NCBI GenBank assembly: GCA_038380435.1
Contig: JAWZYU010000005.1
Span: forward strand, 33,254,001-33,318,000
Source of the DNA: Ryuthela nishihirai
Taxonomy: Eukaryota > Arthropoda > Arachnida > Araneae > Heptathelidae
Direction of reading: 5' to 3'
Length of the DNA stretch: 64,000 bases
In this document: positions 9,960 to 20,461 of the stretch, piece after piece
Layout: each line of letters opens with the position of its first letter
Numbering within the stretch: the stretch's first letter is position 1
The notes under the pieces: generated by a model
Seen by the model: the letters and a program-made list of their open reading frames with translations, nothing else
The model's database searches: none
Told to the model about the DNA's origin: nothing
Translations under genes and position numbers: made by a program

Positions 9960-10743
9960 AGGATTGCTTTCTAATCACAAGCCTCATAAGGAACCGTTTT
10001 CTAATCACCAGCCTCATAAGAAACCATTTTCTAATCACAAGCCTCATAAGGAACCGTTTTCTAATCACCAGCCTCATAAGAAACCGTTTTCTAATCACCA
10101 GCCTCATAAGAAACCATTTTCTAATCACAAGCCTCATAAGGAACCATTTTCTAATCACCAGCCTCATAAGAAACCATTTTCTAATCACAAGCCTCATAAG
10201 GAACCGTTTTCGAATCACCAGCCTCATAAGAAACCATTTTCTAATCAAAAGCCTCATAAGGAACCATTTTCTAATCACCAGCCTCATAAGAAACCATTTT
10301 CTAATCACAAGCCTCATAAGGAACCGTTTTCGAATCACCAGCCTCATAAGAAACCATTTTCTAATCACCAGCCTCATAAGAAATCATTTTCTAATCACCA
10401 GCCTCATAAGAAACCATTTTCTAATCACAAGTCTCATAAGGAACCATTTTCTAATCACCAGCCTCATAAGAAACCATTTTCTAATCACAAGTCTCATAAG
10501 GAACCGTTTTCTAATCACCAGCCTCATAAGAAACCATTTTCTAATCACCAGCCTCATAAGAAACCATTTTCTAATCACAAGCCTCATAAGAAACCATTTT
10601 CTAGTCACAAGCCTCATAAGAAACCATTTTCTAATCAAAAGCCTCATAAGGAACCGTTTTCTAATCACCAGCCTCATAAGAAACAGTTTTCTAATCACCA
10701 GCCTCAAAAGGAACCGTTTTCTAATGACCAGTCTGAAAAATGA
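9960..10743. repeat. 30-bp satellite, about 26 units, open on both strands
   Basis: The monomer CCTCATAAGAAACCATTTTC plus ten bases repeats every 30 bp with a weak 60-bp alternation of AAACCA and GAACCG types. Because 30 is a multiple of three, the plus strand is open for 259 codons as a PHKKPFSNHQ decapeptide repeat. The minus strand is open as an MRLVIRKWFL repeat. No start context, promoter or flanking coding sequence supports a protein. Confidence 0.95.
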
Positions 10744-11785
10744 TCATTTTCTAATAACCAGTTCGAAAAAGGATTACTTTCTAATCACTAATCTCAAAAG
10801 GGATCGCTTTCTAATCAACAGTTTCAATCAGTTTTGGGTCGTTTTCTAATCATTGATCTGAAAAGGGATTGATTTGTAATCAATAATTTCAAAAATGATC
10901 GCCTCCTAATCGGTAGTCTCAAAACGGATGATTTTCTAATCACTAATCTCAAAAGGGATTGCTTTCTAATTAACAGTTTCAAAAATGATCGCTAGTCCCA
11001 AAAGGAATCACTTTCTAATCACTAATCTCAAAAGGAATCGCTTTCTAATCACCAGTTTCTAAAGGGATCGCTTTCTAATCACCAGTTTCAATCAGTTTTT
11101 GGTCGTTTTCTAATCACTGATCTGAAAAGGGATTGATTTGTAATCAATAATTTCAAAAATGATCGCCTCCTAATCGGTAGTCTCAAAAGGGATGATTTTC
11201 TAATCACTAATCTCAAAAGGGATTGCTTTCTAATTAACAGTTTCAAAAATGATCGCTAGTCCCAAAAGGAATCACTTTCTAATCACTAATCTCAAAAGGA
11301 ATCGCTTTCTAATCACCAGTTTCTAAAGGGATCGCTTTCTAATCACCAGTTTCAATCAGTTTTGGGTCGTTTTCTAATCACTGATTTGAAAAGGGATTGA
11401 TTTCTAATCAATTGTTTCAAAAATGATCGCCTCCTAATCGGTAGTCTCAAAACGGATGATTTTCTAATCACTAATCTCAAAAGGGATTGCTTTCTAATTA
11501 ATAGTTTCAAAAATGATCGCTAGTCCCAAAAGGAATCACTTTCTAATCACTAATCTCAAAAGGAATCACTTTCTAATCACCAGTTTCTAAAGGGATCGCT
11601 TTCTAATCACCAGTTTCAATCAGTTTTGGGTCGTTTTCTAATCACTGATTTGAAAAGGGATTGATTTCTAATCAATTGTTTCAAAAATGATCGCCTCCTA
11701 ATCGGTAGTCTCAAAAGGGATGATTTTCTAATCACTAATCTCAAAAGGGGATTGCTTTCTAATCACCAATCTCAAAAAGAGTTCG
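10744..11785. repeat. Diverged 30-bp monomers in a ~264-bp higher-order repeat
   Basis: The landmark CAGTTTTGGGTCGTTTTC (TTTTTGG in one copy) recurs at 10829, 11093, 11358 and 11621, periods 264, 265 and 263. Within each period are about nine diverged relatives of the adjacent 30-bp monomer (TTTCTAATCACCAGTTTC). This is a satellite with a homogenised core at 9960-10743 and an older higher-order flank. Confidence 0.93.
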
Positions 11786-11786
11786 T

Positions 11787-12681
11787 GCGAAAACACTTTA
11801 GTAGTATAGTCCTATTCCACGGGTCCCCACTAGTGTTTTCCCCCCTATGGCGTCACTTCTGGCCACGCTCCCTATGATGTCACTGACCAAGCCCCCTTAT
11901 TAATATTCATAATTAATAATTCATAATTAATTTAAATAAAAAACTTCATATCCCCCTTTTTTTAACCCCAGGCGCCATCTTGTGACTATGAGGAGTACTA
12001 TTTTCGGAAAAACCCCTATTTTAGCTCTAATTTCACGATTTTTGACTCCCCCTTTATTAAAAAAACTCCCCCTTATTAAAAACCCCCTTCCTTCTCCCTT
12101 TTTAACCCCTGGCGCCATCTGGTGACTATGAGGAGTATTCTATAAATATAATTTAAATAATTAATTATATATTAATTATAATATATATTATATATATATA
12201 TTATAATTAATTATTTATTATATTTATTTATTAATTAATTAATATATAATTTCTTCTTTTAGCTTTTTTTTTCGTAAAATATAGGGGGGTCAACCAGGGG
12301 GGGGTCTGAAATAAAGAAAAATCTGTACTATTCGAGAAGGAGGGCTTAAAATATAGGTGGGTCAACCAGGGGTCTTTAATGACAAGTTGGCTGAAAAATT
12401 GGAAAATTAGAGTTAAAATAGGGGTTTTTCCGAAAATAGTACTCCTCATAGTCACCAGATGGCGCCAGGGGTTAAAAGGGGGGGGAAGGAAGGGGTTTTA
12501 TAATAAGGGGGAGAAATTTTTAATAAAGGGGGAGTCAAAAATCGGGAAAATAGAGCTAAAATAGGGGTTTTTTCCGAAATTCCGAATTTTTTTTTTCCAC
12601 TAGTGATCCGTGAATCCACTATGATCCACGGATCACTAGTGGGTGATCCGTGGTGTGGGACTATACTACTCACGTTTTGTA
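11787..12681. mobile_element. Family C foldback element (~0.9 kb)
   Basis: The ends are inverted: left 11799-11835 (TAGTAGTATAGTCC to CCACTAGTG) matches the complement of about 12634-12671. Both arms carry pyrimidine-rich modules with AACCCCTGGCGCCATCT and CGGAAAAACCCCTATTTTAG, plus-sense at 11965-12140 and minus-sense at 12260-12600. They surround a TATA-rich centre (12140-12240). A 15-bp hairpin, CACTAGTGATCCGTG, lies at 12598-12641. The same family occurs at 53376-53890. A non-autonomous DNA element of unknown superfamily; short open frames in it are incidental. Confidence 0.75.
11970..12467. promoter_or_regulatory. Three CTCF-like motifs in family C element
   Basis: TCACCAGATGGCGCCA occurs on the minus strand at 12110-12125 and on the plus strand at 12452-12467. 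A one-base variant (TCACAAGATGGCGCCT) is on the minus strand at 11970-11985. This fits the known CTCF core (CCASYAGRKGGC, AGATGGCGC in flies). Whether it is bound is unknown. Confidence 0.4.
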
Positions 12682-13552
12682 GAAACTTTTTCCCAATACT
12701 TTTACTATTAAACTACTACTTAGAAAATTAGGGGAAAAAATTGATTTTCGGCAGAGTGCGATAAGGATGATAGCATGTCACGTGCTCTACACTGACATAA
12801 GATGATTTTGGCGGAACTCCGGCAACCCAATGGTCAAAGCAAAAGGTCGTAACCCATCCGTCAAAAAGAATGTTCCTCCAAACCTAACGTTGATTTTACA
12901 CTTCTATGTAGGAAGATTTATTTTCGTTCGACAGTTACTTTATCCAATAGAATGCGGATAGAATGCCTAAAAAAACAAACGTTGTGAACAATTCAACGGG
13001 ATCCATTTCGTTTTGTGCAATTCTTTCCACATTCATTTATTTGTGCGCACGGGTTTGAGAAATTCCAAATTCACATTTAGTAGGTGCATATATCAATGAA
13101 ATGGGTGAAAAAAAAATTTTTTGTAATAGAATCGGAGATCATGTCGGGATGCGGAGAGCGCCTCTTCGAAATCATCCTGGCACTGTCTCTCCGCCGCAGT
13201 AATTTCCCATTTATCGATCTGTTTCCTAAAGATCTCTTTGGTTGTATTTTTGCCTCCCATCTGTCGATGGGCGAGAGCTGCGAAGAGAACAGCACAGAGT
13301 CCGCCCGTGACGTCATCTCTGCACGCGAACAGATCTCGAACATTTCTTTTAAGTTTTCGGCGTGAAATTCATCAAGACAAATTAGTCGGTTGTTGCGACG
13401 CAGAGCAGAAACAGTGCCACCACATTTCTGAAGCCTGCTAGGAAGCGAATTTTTATCCACGTGTAGATGAAAATCAAAGTTCTTTTTCGTGCAGCATATT
13501 GCTTTAAGAAGGTCATTAAGAAGTTTAAATTGATGATAAAATCGGAGGCGGT
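12682..13552. other. Unique spacer, CRE-like site at 13308-13315
   Basis: No repeat recognised. 13080-13460 is open on both strands (93 and 127 codons), with translations that match no family I know. TGACGTCA lies at 13308-13315. Could include a conserved non-coding element or exon. Confidence 0.4.
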
Positions 13553-13659
13553 TACTCTGGTCGGCAGCACGCCAGACTCATTACAACCTAATGTTCTTAG
13601 AGTTGAGATTCTGCTCTGCTCCAGTGATCTTGGAAAGGACGCTGAGCCGTGGCCCAGTA
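13553..13659 (+). mobile_element. SINE-A remnant, 5' part
   Basis: Decayed head and early body (CGCCAGACTC, CTTGGAAAGGAC, GAGCCGTGGCCC) leading directly into the 86-bp tandem array derived from the next part of the same SINE. Confidence 0.65.
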
Positions 13660-14176
13660 TCTACGAGAGCCATGCCCTGTGTGCATTAAAGAACACGCTG
13701 GATAGCCTTGACGAGAGGCTTCCATCTGTCTCCTATTAGCCTGTATCTACGAGAGCCATGCCCTGTGTGCATTAAAGAACACGCTGGATAGCCTTGACGA
13801 GAGGCTTCCATCTGTCTCCTAATAGCCTGTTGTCTACGAGAGCCATGCCCTGTGTGCATTAAAGAACACGCTGGATAGCCTTGACGAGAGGCTTCCATCT
13901 GTCTCCTAATAGCCTGTATCTACGAGAGCCATGCCCTGTGTGCATTAAAGAACACGCTGGATAACCTTGACGAGAGGCTTCCATCTGTCTCGTAATAGCC
14001 TGTATCTACGAGAGTCATGCCCTGTGTGCATTAAAGAACACGCTGGATAACCTTGACGAGAGGCTTCCATCTGTCTCGTAATAGCCTGTATCTACGAGAG
14101 TCATGCCCTGTGTGCATTAAAGAACACGCTGGATAGCCTTGACGAGAGGCTTCCATCTGTCTCCTAATAGCCTGTA
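13660..14176 (+). repeat. 86-bp minisatellite made from a SINE-A segment, 6 units
   Basis: Units begin TCTACGAGAGCCATGCC at 13660, 13746, 13833, 13919, 14005 and 14091 (period 86-87). Each carries the SINE-A body segment GTGCATTAAAGAACACGCTG to CCATCTGTCTCC. The units resemble each other far more than they resemble intact SINE-A, so they arose by tandem amplification. Confidence 0.93.
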
Positions 14177-14339
14177 GTGATTCCTTTTTCCCCTAACAAC
14201 CCAGAGCCCTTTGTCGTCTTTGTGACCTATCGATATAACTCATTTGGACATAATAGGGACGTTCGAAGTAAAAAAAACCTCTCAATCATGTTTGAGTTAA
14301 TATTTTTTTCCAGATAGCTACACCCTGCACCACAGCAGA

Positions 14340-14989
14340 AGAAGCTAAGTCGGTAGCTGGCCAGGCTCGTAATCTGCACCTCCCAGGTTCGAGTCCTTGA
14401 GTTTTATCTCCGCAAAACTCACTGCCCTGCCCTCTGTCAGTAGTGGACACAGATGGGCTTGGAAAAGAAGTCCGATGGGCCTTTAACCCGAGGTTCCGTG
14501 TGCAGGAAAGTCATACCCTGTGCACGTTAAAAAACACTCTGGATCGCAAAATTCCCCGCCCTGCCCACGGTCAGTAGGGGACACCGATGGGCTTGGAAAG
14601 GCCGCCGTCCGTCGGATGGGACGTTAAGCCGTGGCCCCGTGTGCGGGAGAGCCATACCCTGTGCACGTTAAAGAACACGCTGGATGGCCTTGACGGGAGG
14701 CTACCATCTGTCTCCCAACAGCTGTTCCATTGGGTCCCCTCCCCCAACCTTCTCTGAGCCTTCGGGGTCCATGTGACCTGGCCATTTAGCCCATGGTGTG
14801 CAAAAAAGTGACGCTCAGAGGTAAAACAACCCAACACTCTGGATGGCCGTGAAGGAAGGTTACTGTCTCCTAAGAGCTGTCCAGTGGGTTTCCTCCCCGA
14901 AATTTCTCTAAACCCTTGGGGTCCTTGTGACCTGGCCATTTAACCCAGTGTGGGTAAAAAAGTGTCGTTCAGAGGTAAAACAACCCAAC
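14340..14989 (+). mobile_element. Old SINE-A split by a younger SINE-A
   Basis: The diverged head and body occupy 14340-14544 and the remainder 14845-14989. The two halves rejoin at the duplicated ACACTCTGGAT once the nested copy at 14545-14833 is removed. Confidence 0.85.
14545..14833 (+). mobile_element. Head-less SINE-A, nested
   Basis: Starts at CGCAAAATTCCCC, just after the tRNA-related head, and runs to the normal 3' end. Flanked by an 11-bp duplication ACACTCTGGAT (14534-14544, 14834-14844), so it retroposed without its head. Confidence 0.9.
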
Positions 14990-15031
14990 TGGGTATGAAA
15001 AATGAACAATCCCACTCCACTCAACATACAA

Positions 15032-15260
15032 TAATGGGCTTTGAAAGGCCGCATCCATCTGATGGAACTTTAAGCCATGGCGAAGTGGACTGGAACTCTC
15101 TCTATGCATATTAAACATACTTTACGTATATTAAAGAACACGCGGGATGACTTTAAAGGAAAGTTTCCCTCATCTGTCTCGTAAAAGTTGTTCAACGGAT
15201 AGCTGCACTTTGGGTCCTTCTGATTTGCAGATTTAACTCGCTGAGTGCAGAAAAAAAATA
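15032..15260 (+). mobile_element. SINE-A relic
   Basis: A strongly diverged body segment (GGGCTTTGAAAGGCCGC, ATTAAAGAACACGCGGGATG) with no recognisable head. Confidence 0.65.
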
Positions 15261-15352
15261 TAGTTAATTGTTAAAACATTTGGCTAACTGATAAAATCAG
15301 AATTATTATTAACAAATTCGGCGACAATCTCTTAAATAATGTAAAAAAGAGT

Positions 15353-15737
15353 TGGGCTGTTTTACCTCTGAGCAGCACTTTTTTGCACACCATGGGCTAA
15401 ATGGCCAGGTCACAAGGATCCCGAAGGCTCAGAGAAGGTTGGGGGAGGGACCCACTGGAACAGCTGTTGTTGGGAGACAGATGGTAGCCTCCCGTAAAGG
15501 GCATCCAGCGTGTTCTTTAACGTGCACAGGGTGTGGCTTTCCCACACACGGCTCCACGGCTGAACATTACATCCGATTGACGACGTCCTTTCCAAGCCCA
15601 TCGGTGTCCCCTACTAACCGTGGGCAGGGCGGGGAATTTTGTGGAGATAAATCTCAACGCTGACCCAGCTGGGACTCGAACCTGGGAACTACAGATTACG
15701 AGCCTGGCGCGCTACCGACTGAGCCACCCCCACCCCT
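15353..15737 (-). mobile_element. SINE-A, full length
   Basis: Flanked by GTAAAAAAG-type duplications (15341-15351 and from 15738, one A-run length difference). Contains an extra GTT in CAACAACAGCTG, as does the copy at 32982. Confidence 0.92.
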
Positions 15738-15749
15738 GTAAAAAAAGGA

Positions 15750-16145
15750 AAACGTTTAAACAATACGAAGACGGCAAAAGGAAAACTCGTTAATTGCACG
15801 AGAGTCAAATTAAAATGAACTAAACAAAGCAAGCTTTTTTTCCTGGCACATTAAGACGCATTTCACGAATATTAAAAGCGCTTTTCGTTCGTAGTATCAA
15901 CGCATAAATAGTTGCGAAATTATTTCACATTTGCGTAAAGAGAGAGTGATAGGAAAGCTCCAAGAAGAGATTAAATATCAGTTTCATCTAAAGGGGTGAT
16001 AAATGCAGACTCGTAACATGATACAGCATTCTCGTTCTGCAGACTGATGTCCGGGTTAAAATCCCAGGTAAATGATATGTAAGCACGTCATGCGCTCTCA
16101 CAAATTCTCAAATGACGAAATAATCTCTTGTAGACTGAATGATCA
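15750..16145. other. Unique AT-rich spacer
   Basis: Nothing recognised. Confidence 0.4.
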
Positions 16146-16537
16146 GGGGCGGGAGGGGGGCTCAATCGGTAGCGCGCCAGACTCGTAATCTGTAGTTCCC
16201 AGGTTCGAGTCCCAGCTGGGTCAGCTTTGAGATTTATCTCCACAAAACTCCCCCACCCTGCCCACGGTCAGTAGGGGACACCGATGGGCTTGGAAAGGCC
16301 ATCGTCCGTCGGATTTGACGTTAAGCCGTGGCCCCCCGTGTGCGGGAGAGCCACACCGTGCGCACGTTAAAGAAACGCGCTGAATGGCCTTGACGGGAGG
16401 CTACGATCTGTCTCCCAACAGCTGTTCCAGTGGGTCCCCTCCTCCAACCTTCTCTGAGCCTTCGGGGTCCATGTGACCTGGCCATTTAGCCCATGGTGTG
16501 CAAAAAGGTGCCGCTCAGAGGTAAAACAACTCAACCC
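16146..16537 (+). mobile_element. SINE-A, full length
   Basis: The A box is altered (GGGGCTCAATCGG) but the B box is intact; the body is complete. No clear duplication seen. Confidence 0.9.
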
Positions 16538-16552
16538 AATCCACTTTTCCTT

Positions 16553-17010
16553 TATGGCAAAAAGAGTCATCGATGTATTCGGAAAGACTGTCGTCCATTC
16601 GATCGAATGTTAAACCATGTATTACTTTGCATTTTTGCATTTCCATGTCCAAAGAAAAATTGGAGTAGAGAAACCCCTTAACTGTGTTTAGCGAAATAGG
16701 CTTTAAAACTTTTAACAGAGGTTGTTGAGTTATAGAACAAACTAAAGAGTAATTCATTCTGCAAAATAAAATGTTAGAAATGCTAAATGAAAATGTCCAC
16801 TAGCTCCTCCATTGGTCTGGGAAATATTAAGGAACACTCTGAATGGGTTCTTCAACGGGACATTTTCATCTAACACCTTCCCTAACGAACTATGAACCCT
16901 TGGGGTACACTTTTCCAACTTAAATCTGAGACTTTGGGGTCCTTGTGATCTGGCCCTTTAACCCATTGTGTGACCATAAATGTCACTCAGAGGTAAAACA
17001 AACCAAAAAC
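16553..17010 (+). mobile_element. SINE-A relic, heavily diverged
   Basis: Traces of the body (GGAAAGACTGTCGTCCATTC near 16580, TTAAGGAACACTCTGAATGG near 16828) and a clearer 3' end (CACTCAGAGGTAAAACAAACC, 16985-17005). Unrelated or very diverged sequence lies between. Confidence 0.55.
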
Positions 17011-17487
17011 CAAACTAGATTAATAATAAGGGAGAATTGGGATGTTGCAAGTCTGCAATTGGGATGTTCAATTTCTTTAAAAATGTGTAGAATTTTTTAT
17101 TCAAATAAATCCAATTTAATATAAACACAGGATATAAATAACGCACCTTTTTCTTGAATGATTAACTCAAAATCCTGAGCTCCTCTTTATAAATTTGATC
17201 GTGTTTAAAATTGGTGCGGACTCAGAGAGAGAATTTCTGGCAGCGGATAATAGGGTCTTGCTCTTCAGGAAGCAAATCCGAAACTGAACGTAACAGAAAA
17301 TGCACGAGAAAGGTTATTTTAAAAAAGTGATTTAATTTTAATACTGTTAATCTATTTTGAACCAAAAAAAGTCTAAAAATCCTATTAAATTCCTTGTTCT
17401 GTTTTTGGTTGTAGGTTATCTCAATGTGAATCTAATTTCAAAGCTGTATAATTCATAAAATATACATTTCATGAAAAAACTTGAAAT
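17011..17487. other. AT-rich spacer
   Basis: No gene or known repeat recognised. Confidence 0.4.
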
Positions 17488-17692
17488 AAATAAAAAAAAT
17501 AAATACCCCCTCAAGCAGCTGCTTGCCACAGAGGTCTGACATGAGCCTGTCAGTTTATATGCCACAGTAGAAGATCTGAGAGGATGGCAGGACCTCAGCA
17601 GAAAAACGACTCACACACATCCATGCCTAAATCCGGGGCTCGAACCCAGGTCCCTTAGATCAGTAGCCAAGCGTGCTAACCACTCGGCCACA
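17488..17692 (-). mobile_element. SINE-B, near full length
   Basis: Reference copy, read on the minus strand. The tRNA-Ser/Leu-like head contains GTGGCCGAGTGGTTAGC (A box) and GGGTTCGAGCCCC (B box). A body follows with GTCCTGCCATCCTCTCAGA, CTGACAGGCTC and GGCAAGCAGCTGCTTGAGGG, then a TATTTATTT tail. The head class is inferred from the long GTGGCCGAGTGG D-arm pattern. Confidence 0.92.
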
Positions 17693-17699
17693 CTGAAGA

Positions 17700-18050
17700 G
17701 AAATTAAAGATCATAATCAAATCTATTTAAATCTCGATTTTCAAACATTGTTCAATATTTCGAGTTATGGGAGCTTTTAACAATAAATTATCTTGTTTTA
17801 TAAAATCATTCCCAATTGTCTAATACCGAAATAATCATTATGCAAGCTTCTAAAATGTATATTTATTTTTATGAAATGCTTTGAAACAACACTATTGATG
17901 TATTGCTCTTGGGAAATATTCTGGCTTCTATAAATACTGAACGAATATTGTTAAAAAAGGAAATTGAAGTAGATTTCATGATGATTATTTTCAGTCACAT
18001 TTTTCCATTAAATGCATATTCAATTCATTAATATTCAATGAATCAAATTC
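17700..18050. repeat. Family D repeat
   Basis: Shares blocks such as ATTTAAATCTCGATTTTC and TTTTCAGTCACATTTTTCC with 18720-18900, 32691-32809, 38220-38409 and 38603-38720. An old interspersed repeat of a few hundred bases; no coding capacity or end structure visible. Confidence 0.65.
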
Positions 18051-18062
18051 CAGGCTCCGTAT

Positions 18063-18447
18063 GGGGCGGGGGTGGCTCAGTCGGTAGCGCGCCAGGCTCG
18101 TAATCTGTAGTTCCCAGGTTCGAGTCCCAGCTGGGTCAGCGTTGAGATTTATCTCCGCAAAATTTCCAGCCCTGCCCACGGTCAGTAGGGGACACCGATG
18201 GGCTTGGAAAGGTCGCCGTCCGTCGGATGGGACGTTAAGCCGTGGTTCCGTGTGTGGGAGAGCCATACCCTGTGCAAGTTAAATAACACCCTGGATGGCC
18301 TTGACGGGAGGCTACCATCTGTCTCCCAACAGCTGTTCCAGTGGGTCCCCTCCCCCAACCTTCTCTGAGCCTTCGAGGTCCATGTGACCTGGCCATTTAG
18401 CCCATGGTGTGCAAAAAATGCCGCTCAGAGGTAAAACAATCCAACCC
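18063..18447 (+). mobile_element. SINE-A, full length
   Basis: Flanked by an imperfect 12-bp duplication CAGGCTCCGTAT / CAGGCTCCATAA. Confidence 0.93.
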
Positions 18448-18957
18448 AGGCTCCATAACTGGTTAAATACATTTTTATGGAAGCATATGACTGAAGATAA
18501 ATATAAGATATGAATTAAACTATCTATATTATGATTTTGAACATTATCCGTTCAGTACTTAGAGTTAAAGAAGTTTGAATATTGAATTATAGAGATGTCA
18601 ATCATAAGAATTCATTTCAGAAGTTAATTAAAACTTTTAAAAATATGTGTTATTTCAAATAATTTAATAAGTGACGGTATAGAATTTTGTGCAAATAGTT
18701 CTTTTAATAATTGTCATTTTTACATAACTTTTTTAGGCCCGACTTTGCTGCTGTTAAGTATTCGAGCTTCCATAGCTATTTAAATACCCAACAAATATTG
18801 TTCAAAATCGATATTTAGATAGATTTGAATGAGATTTAAATTTATCCAGTCTTATTTTCCTGTAAAGTGCTTATTGTAGAAATTACGAATCTCCGAATTC
18901 GACTCTCCACTGACTTAACACAGGAATGTTTCCCTCTTTCTCTCCATTATCTGTATG
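18448..18957. other. AT-rich spacer with family D fragment
   Basis: 18720-18900 carries diverged family D sequence (ACAAATATTGTTCAAAATCG, TCTTATTTTCC). The rest is unrecognised. Confidence 0.45.
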
Positions 18958-19100
18958 TACAGTCGCTCAAAAAAGTATCCGAACACTGTGCTTGATTACA
19001 GAATTCAGAAAAAATATCCGGCAACGATTTTTTTTTAGAAATTAGTGATCTGGCAACCTTCGTGTCACGTGATTACAGAATTCAGGAAAAATATCTGGAG
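18958..19100 (+). mobile_element. MITE-1, rearranged half copy
   Basis: Begins TA plus CAGTCGCTCAAAAAAGT and runs through CTGGCAACCTTCGTGTCACG. It then jumps to a second ATTACAGAATTCAGG arm piece before unrelated palindromic sequence. Confidence 0.8.
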
Positions 19101-19126
19101 CGTGTACAGCAACTGTACACGCTCCA

Positions 19127-19195
19127 GTTACCGTTCACAGCAAACTGGAGCGTGTGCAGTTACTGCACACGCTCCAGTTTGCTGTGAACGGTAAC
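19127..19195. repeat. Perfect 33-bp-arm hairpin with 3-base loop
   Basis: Left arm 19127-19159 (GTTACCGTTCACAGC...) and right arm 19163-19195 are exact complements around TTA. It is preceded by a smaller palindrome AGCGTGTACAG-CAA-CTGTACACGCT at about 19099-19124. Both share GCGTGT(G/A)CAG words. Probably the core of an unidentified foldback element. Confidence 0.85.
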
Positions 19196-19259
19196 TGCAC
19201 ACGCTCAATATTTCCGTGAGTGAGCCCACACGATCTAGCATCAAAATAATATGACCACC

Positions 19260-19479
19260 TACAGTCGCTCAAAAAAGTATCCGAACACTACGGTTGATTA
19301 CAGAATTTAGAAAAAATATCTGGCAACGATTTTTTTTAGAAATTAGTGATCTGGCAACCTTCGTGTCACGTGACACGACGGTTGTCAGATCACTGATTTC
19401 TAAAAAAAATCGTTGCCAGATATTTTTTCTGAATTCTGTAATCAAGCACAGTGTTCGGATACGTTTTTGAGCGACTGTA
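19260..19479. mobile_element. MITE-1, complete palindromic copy
   Basis: Runs TA-CAGTCGCTCAAAAAAGTATC to its complement -TA. Arms of about 108 bp are nearly perfect and meet at CACGTGACACG. TA flanks fit a Tc1/mariner-type non-autonomous element. It sits directly beside a half copy of MITE-2 (ATAATATGACCACCTA, 19245-19260). Confidence 0.9.
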
Positions 19480-19762
19480 CTACATGTTTTTGATAAAATA
19501 TTTTGTAAAATTCCAATAAACAAGAAGGCAAAAAAAATAGTACACTTTTCACTGAGAATAAATTTTTTGAAAGGTAAATTCCGGAACTGGGTCTGGTCCA
19601 TTCCGGATTGACGTGCTCTGTATCAGGCGACACTTGATCCCCCCCCCACACACACACACCTTCTACCCCTTCCTGAATAATCTTTCAAAAATCCACTGAT
19701 GATTCTGTATAGGGTGCCAAAAGAAGAGAACAGTTCTAGTTCTTTGAACTTCACCCAAATTT

Positions 19763-20131
19763 CGTGGGCGGGATATGGCTCATAATCTGCAGTTCCCAGG
19801 TTCGAGTCCCACTTGTGCCAGCGTTGAGATTTATCTCCTCTAAAATCCCACCCTGCCCTCGGTCAGAAAGGGGACGCCGATGGGTTCAAGAACGTCGTCG
19901 TCCGACCGTCGAATGGGAATTTAAGCCGTGGCTCCTGGTGAGGGAGAGCCATATCCTGTGTATTTAAAGAACAGCCTCTGTGGTCTTGATGGGTGGCTAA
20001 CATCTGTTTGCTAACAGCTATCCAGTGGGTACCCTCCCCCAACCTTCTCCGAGACCTCGGGTTCCTTGTGACTTGGCCATTTGCCCATTGTATGCAAAAA
20101 AGTGCCGCCCAGAGATAAAACATCTCAACTA
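19763..20131 (+). mobile_element. SINE-A with deleted D/anticodon region
   Basis: The head jumps from GGCTCA to TAATCTGCAG, so about 24 bases around the D loop and anticodon are missing; the B box remains. Flanked by AAATTTCG (19757-19764, 20132-20139). Confidence 0.88.
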
Positions 20132-20139
20132 AAATTTCG

Positions 20140-20461
20140 AATAAAAGAAAAAAACGGCTGTTGTCCTAAACGGATTTATTTCTTCACTCAGAATGAGGGT
20201 GATGTCACTTCTTGCAGTGACGTATGGAAGCCTCATACCCCTATCGATTTTTTTTTCAGTACTCTTCTTTTTTTCCTGAAAATTAAAAATATATATATTA
20301 GGATTGATATTTGTTTCAATTGTTGACAAACTAAACATTTCCATTACGAATTACATTTCAAATAGCTTTTTTTAAAAACAAAATGCAATCAAATTTCAAA
20401 TGCTGATTTTGAAAATAGAACAAGTCAGTAATCTTAATTCAGATGTTCTCCCTCACATGGA
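20140..20461. other. AT-rich spacer
   Basis: Nothing recognised. Confidence 0.35.

Noticed and set aside
9964..10743. 259-codon plus-strand ORF and long minus-strand ORFs
   Set aside because: They result from a 30-bp satellite whose period is a multiple of three; no start context or flanking exons.
13084..13460. Opposing ORFs of 93 and 127 codons in unique DNA
   Set aside because: Translations resemble no family and both strands are open, which gives no coding preference.
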